Shown: positions 63,189 through 64,000 of the stretch, piece by piece
How positions within the stretch are numbered: position 1 is the stretch's first letter
Layout: every line of letters starts with the position of its first letter
DNA from: G025836975 sp048751585
Lineage (GTDB): Bacteria; Pseudomonadota; Gammaproteobacteria; Burkholderiales; Burkholderiaceae_B
DNA: 64,000 nucleotides
Direction of reading: 5' to 3'
NCBI RefSeq assembly: GCF_048751585.1
Contig: NZ_JAZHOB010000001.1
Coordinates: 62,001 to 126,000, forward strand
Position numbers and translations under genes: made by a program
The notes under the pieces: generated by a model
What the model saw: the letters and a program-made list of their open reading frames with translations, nothing else
Database searches by the model: none
Told to the model about the DNA's origin: nothing

Positions 63189-64000
63189 ATGTCCAAACCC
63201 GCCATGCGTGTCGCCGTCACCGGCGCAGCCGGCCAGATCGGCTATGCCTTGCTGTTTCGCATCGCCTCGGGCGAAATGCTCGGCAAAGACCAGCCGGTCA
63301 TTCTGCAACTGCTGGAAATCCCAGACGAGAAAGCCCAAAAGGCGCTGAAAGGCGTCATGATGGAACTGGACGACTGCGCTTTCCCCCTGCTGGCCGGCAT
63401 GACCGCGCATAGCGATGCCCGCGAAGCCTTCAAGGATGTCGACGTTGCCCTGCTGGTGGGCGCGCGCCCCCGCGGCCCCGGCATGGAACGCAAGGACTTG
63501 CTGCAAGTCAATGCCCAGATCTTCACCGCCCAGGGCAAAGCCCTGAACGACGTCGCCAGCCGCAACGTCAAAGTGCTGGTCGTCGGCAACCCCGCCAACA
63601 CCAACGCCTACATCGCCATGAAGTCGGCGCCCGATCTGCCCGCCAAGAACTTCACGGCCATGCTGCGCCTGGATCACAACCGCGCCTTGTCGCAGCTGTC
63701 CGCCAAATCGGGCAAGCCTGTTGCCGATATCGAAAAGCTGATCGTGTGGGGCAATCACTCGCCCACCATGTATCCCGACACCCGCTTTGCCACCGTTGGC
63801 GGCCAAAGCCTGGATACCCTGATCAACGACCAGGCCTGGAACCGCGACACCTTCATCCCCACCGTGGGCAAGCGCGGCGCAGCCATCATCGAAGCGCGCG
63901 GCCTGTCGTCCGCGGCCTCGGCCGCCAACGCCGCCATCGACCATGTGCGCGACTGGGTGCTGGGCTCGAACGGCAAATGGGTCACGATGGGCGTCCCGTC
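63189..64000 (+). CDS. mdh: Malate dehydrogenase, 3' truncated by window edge
   Basis: The first 270 residues of an NAD-dependent malate dehydrogenase. The NAD-binding motif is VTGAAGQIGYALLFRIASGEML (about 10-31), substrate arginines are in GARPRGPGMERKDLL, NPANTNA follows, and the catalytic His is in VWGNHSPTMYPD (about 190). It interconverts malate and oxaloacetate. GGGAG lies 8 bases before the ATG. It is of the type close to eukaryotic cytosolic MDH, common in betaproteobacteria. Confidence 0.97.
   Translation, partial: MSKPAMRVAVTGAAGQIGYALLFRIASGEMLGKDQPVILQLLEIPDEKAQKALKGVMMELDDCAFPLLAGMTAHSDAREAFKDVDVALLVGARPRGPGMERKDLLQVNAQIFTAQGKALNDVASRNVKVLVVGNPANTNAYIAMKSAPDLPAKNFTAMLRLDHNRALSQLSAKSGKPVADIEKLIVWGNHSPTMYPDTRFATVGGQSLDTLINDQAWNRDTFIPTVGKRGAAIIEARGLSSAASAANAAIDHVRDWVLGSNGKWVTMGVP

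Overview
The window looks like chromosomal DNA of a high-GC betaproteobacterium, most likely family Alcaligenaceae (Bordetella / Achromobacter / Pusillimonas relatives). This is an inference from gene content and order: an ftrABCD ferrous-iron operon, phaC-phaB-phaR, a 447-residue TrpRS with a C-terminal extension, a gntR-sdhCDAB-sdhE-gltA block divergent from mdh, and sucA-sucB-lpdA followed by zapE. No plasmid, phage or integrase genes, no rRNA genes and no CRISPR array were seen. One tRNA (initiator Met) is present. Both ends cut genes: a Rieske oxygenase on the left and malate dehydrogenase on the right.

Left part (1-12200): metabolism, transport and maintenance genes (Rieske oxygenase, sulfurtransferase, EamA exporter, HtpX protease, Na/Pi cotransporter, dienelactone hydrolase, DNA polymerase I, a LOG-family nucleosidase-like protein, succinate-semialdehyde dehydrogenase). 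An 850-bp gene-free stretch with tandem repeats and inverted repeats follows gabD. 12200-23290: a minus-strand information-processing operon scpB-rluB / rimP-nusA-infB-rbfA-truB-typA. The initiator tRNA gene is divergent from its promoter-proximal end, and a terminator-like hairpin sits immediately before rimP. 24000-35600: a COG0523 GTPase, an acyltransferase-like protein, the ftrABCD iron-uptake operon with a Fur-box-like site, phaCBR, pgeF, rluD and bamD. 35600-43400: a DinG-like Fe-S helicase, Tex, an unknown acidic protein, TrpRS and ZapE.

43400-64000 is a TCA-cycle region: lpdA-sucB-sucA, maeB, then gltA-sdhE-sdhBADC-gntR and divergent mdh. The two TCA blocks are separated by accessory-looking DNA (51737-57099). 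It carries a DUF1127 peptide, an ArsR-type regulator, a TauE/SafE permease with its LysR neighbour, a low-GC zinc-ribbon membrane protein and a family of long nested-palindrome repeats.

The most unusual observation is that repeat family. Two 224-bp copies (52320-52543 and 56717-56940) and one divergent inverted copy (about 51956-52183) share end and loop motifs. Their stems differ in sequence but keep base pairing through compensatory changes. All lie between converging genes. A smaller, possibly related element is at 11996-12101. I do not recognise the family. Other points for a second look are the polA/LOG genes whose opposing start codons share two bases, the rimP leader hairpin, a 23-bp operator-like palindrome between gntR and mdh, and a YegP-like domain at the end of TrpRS.
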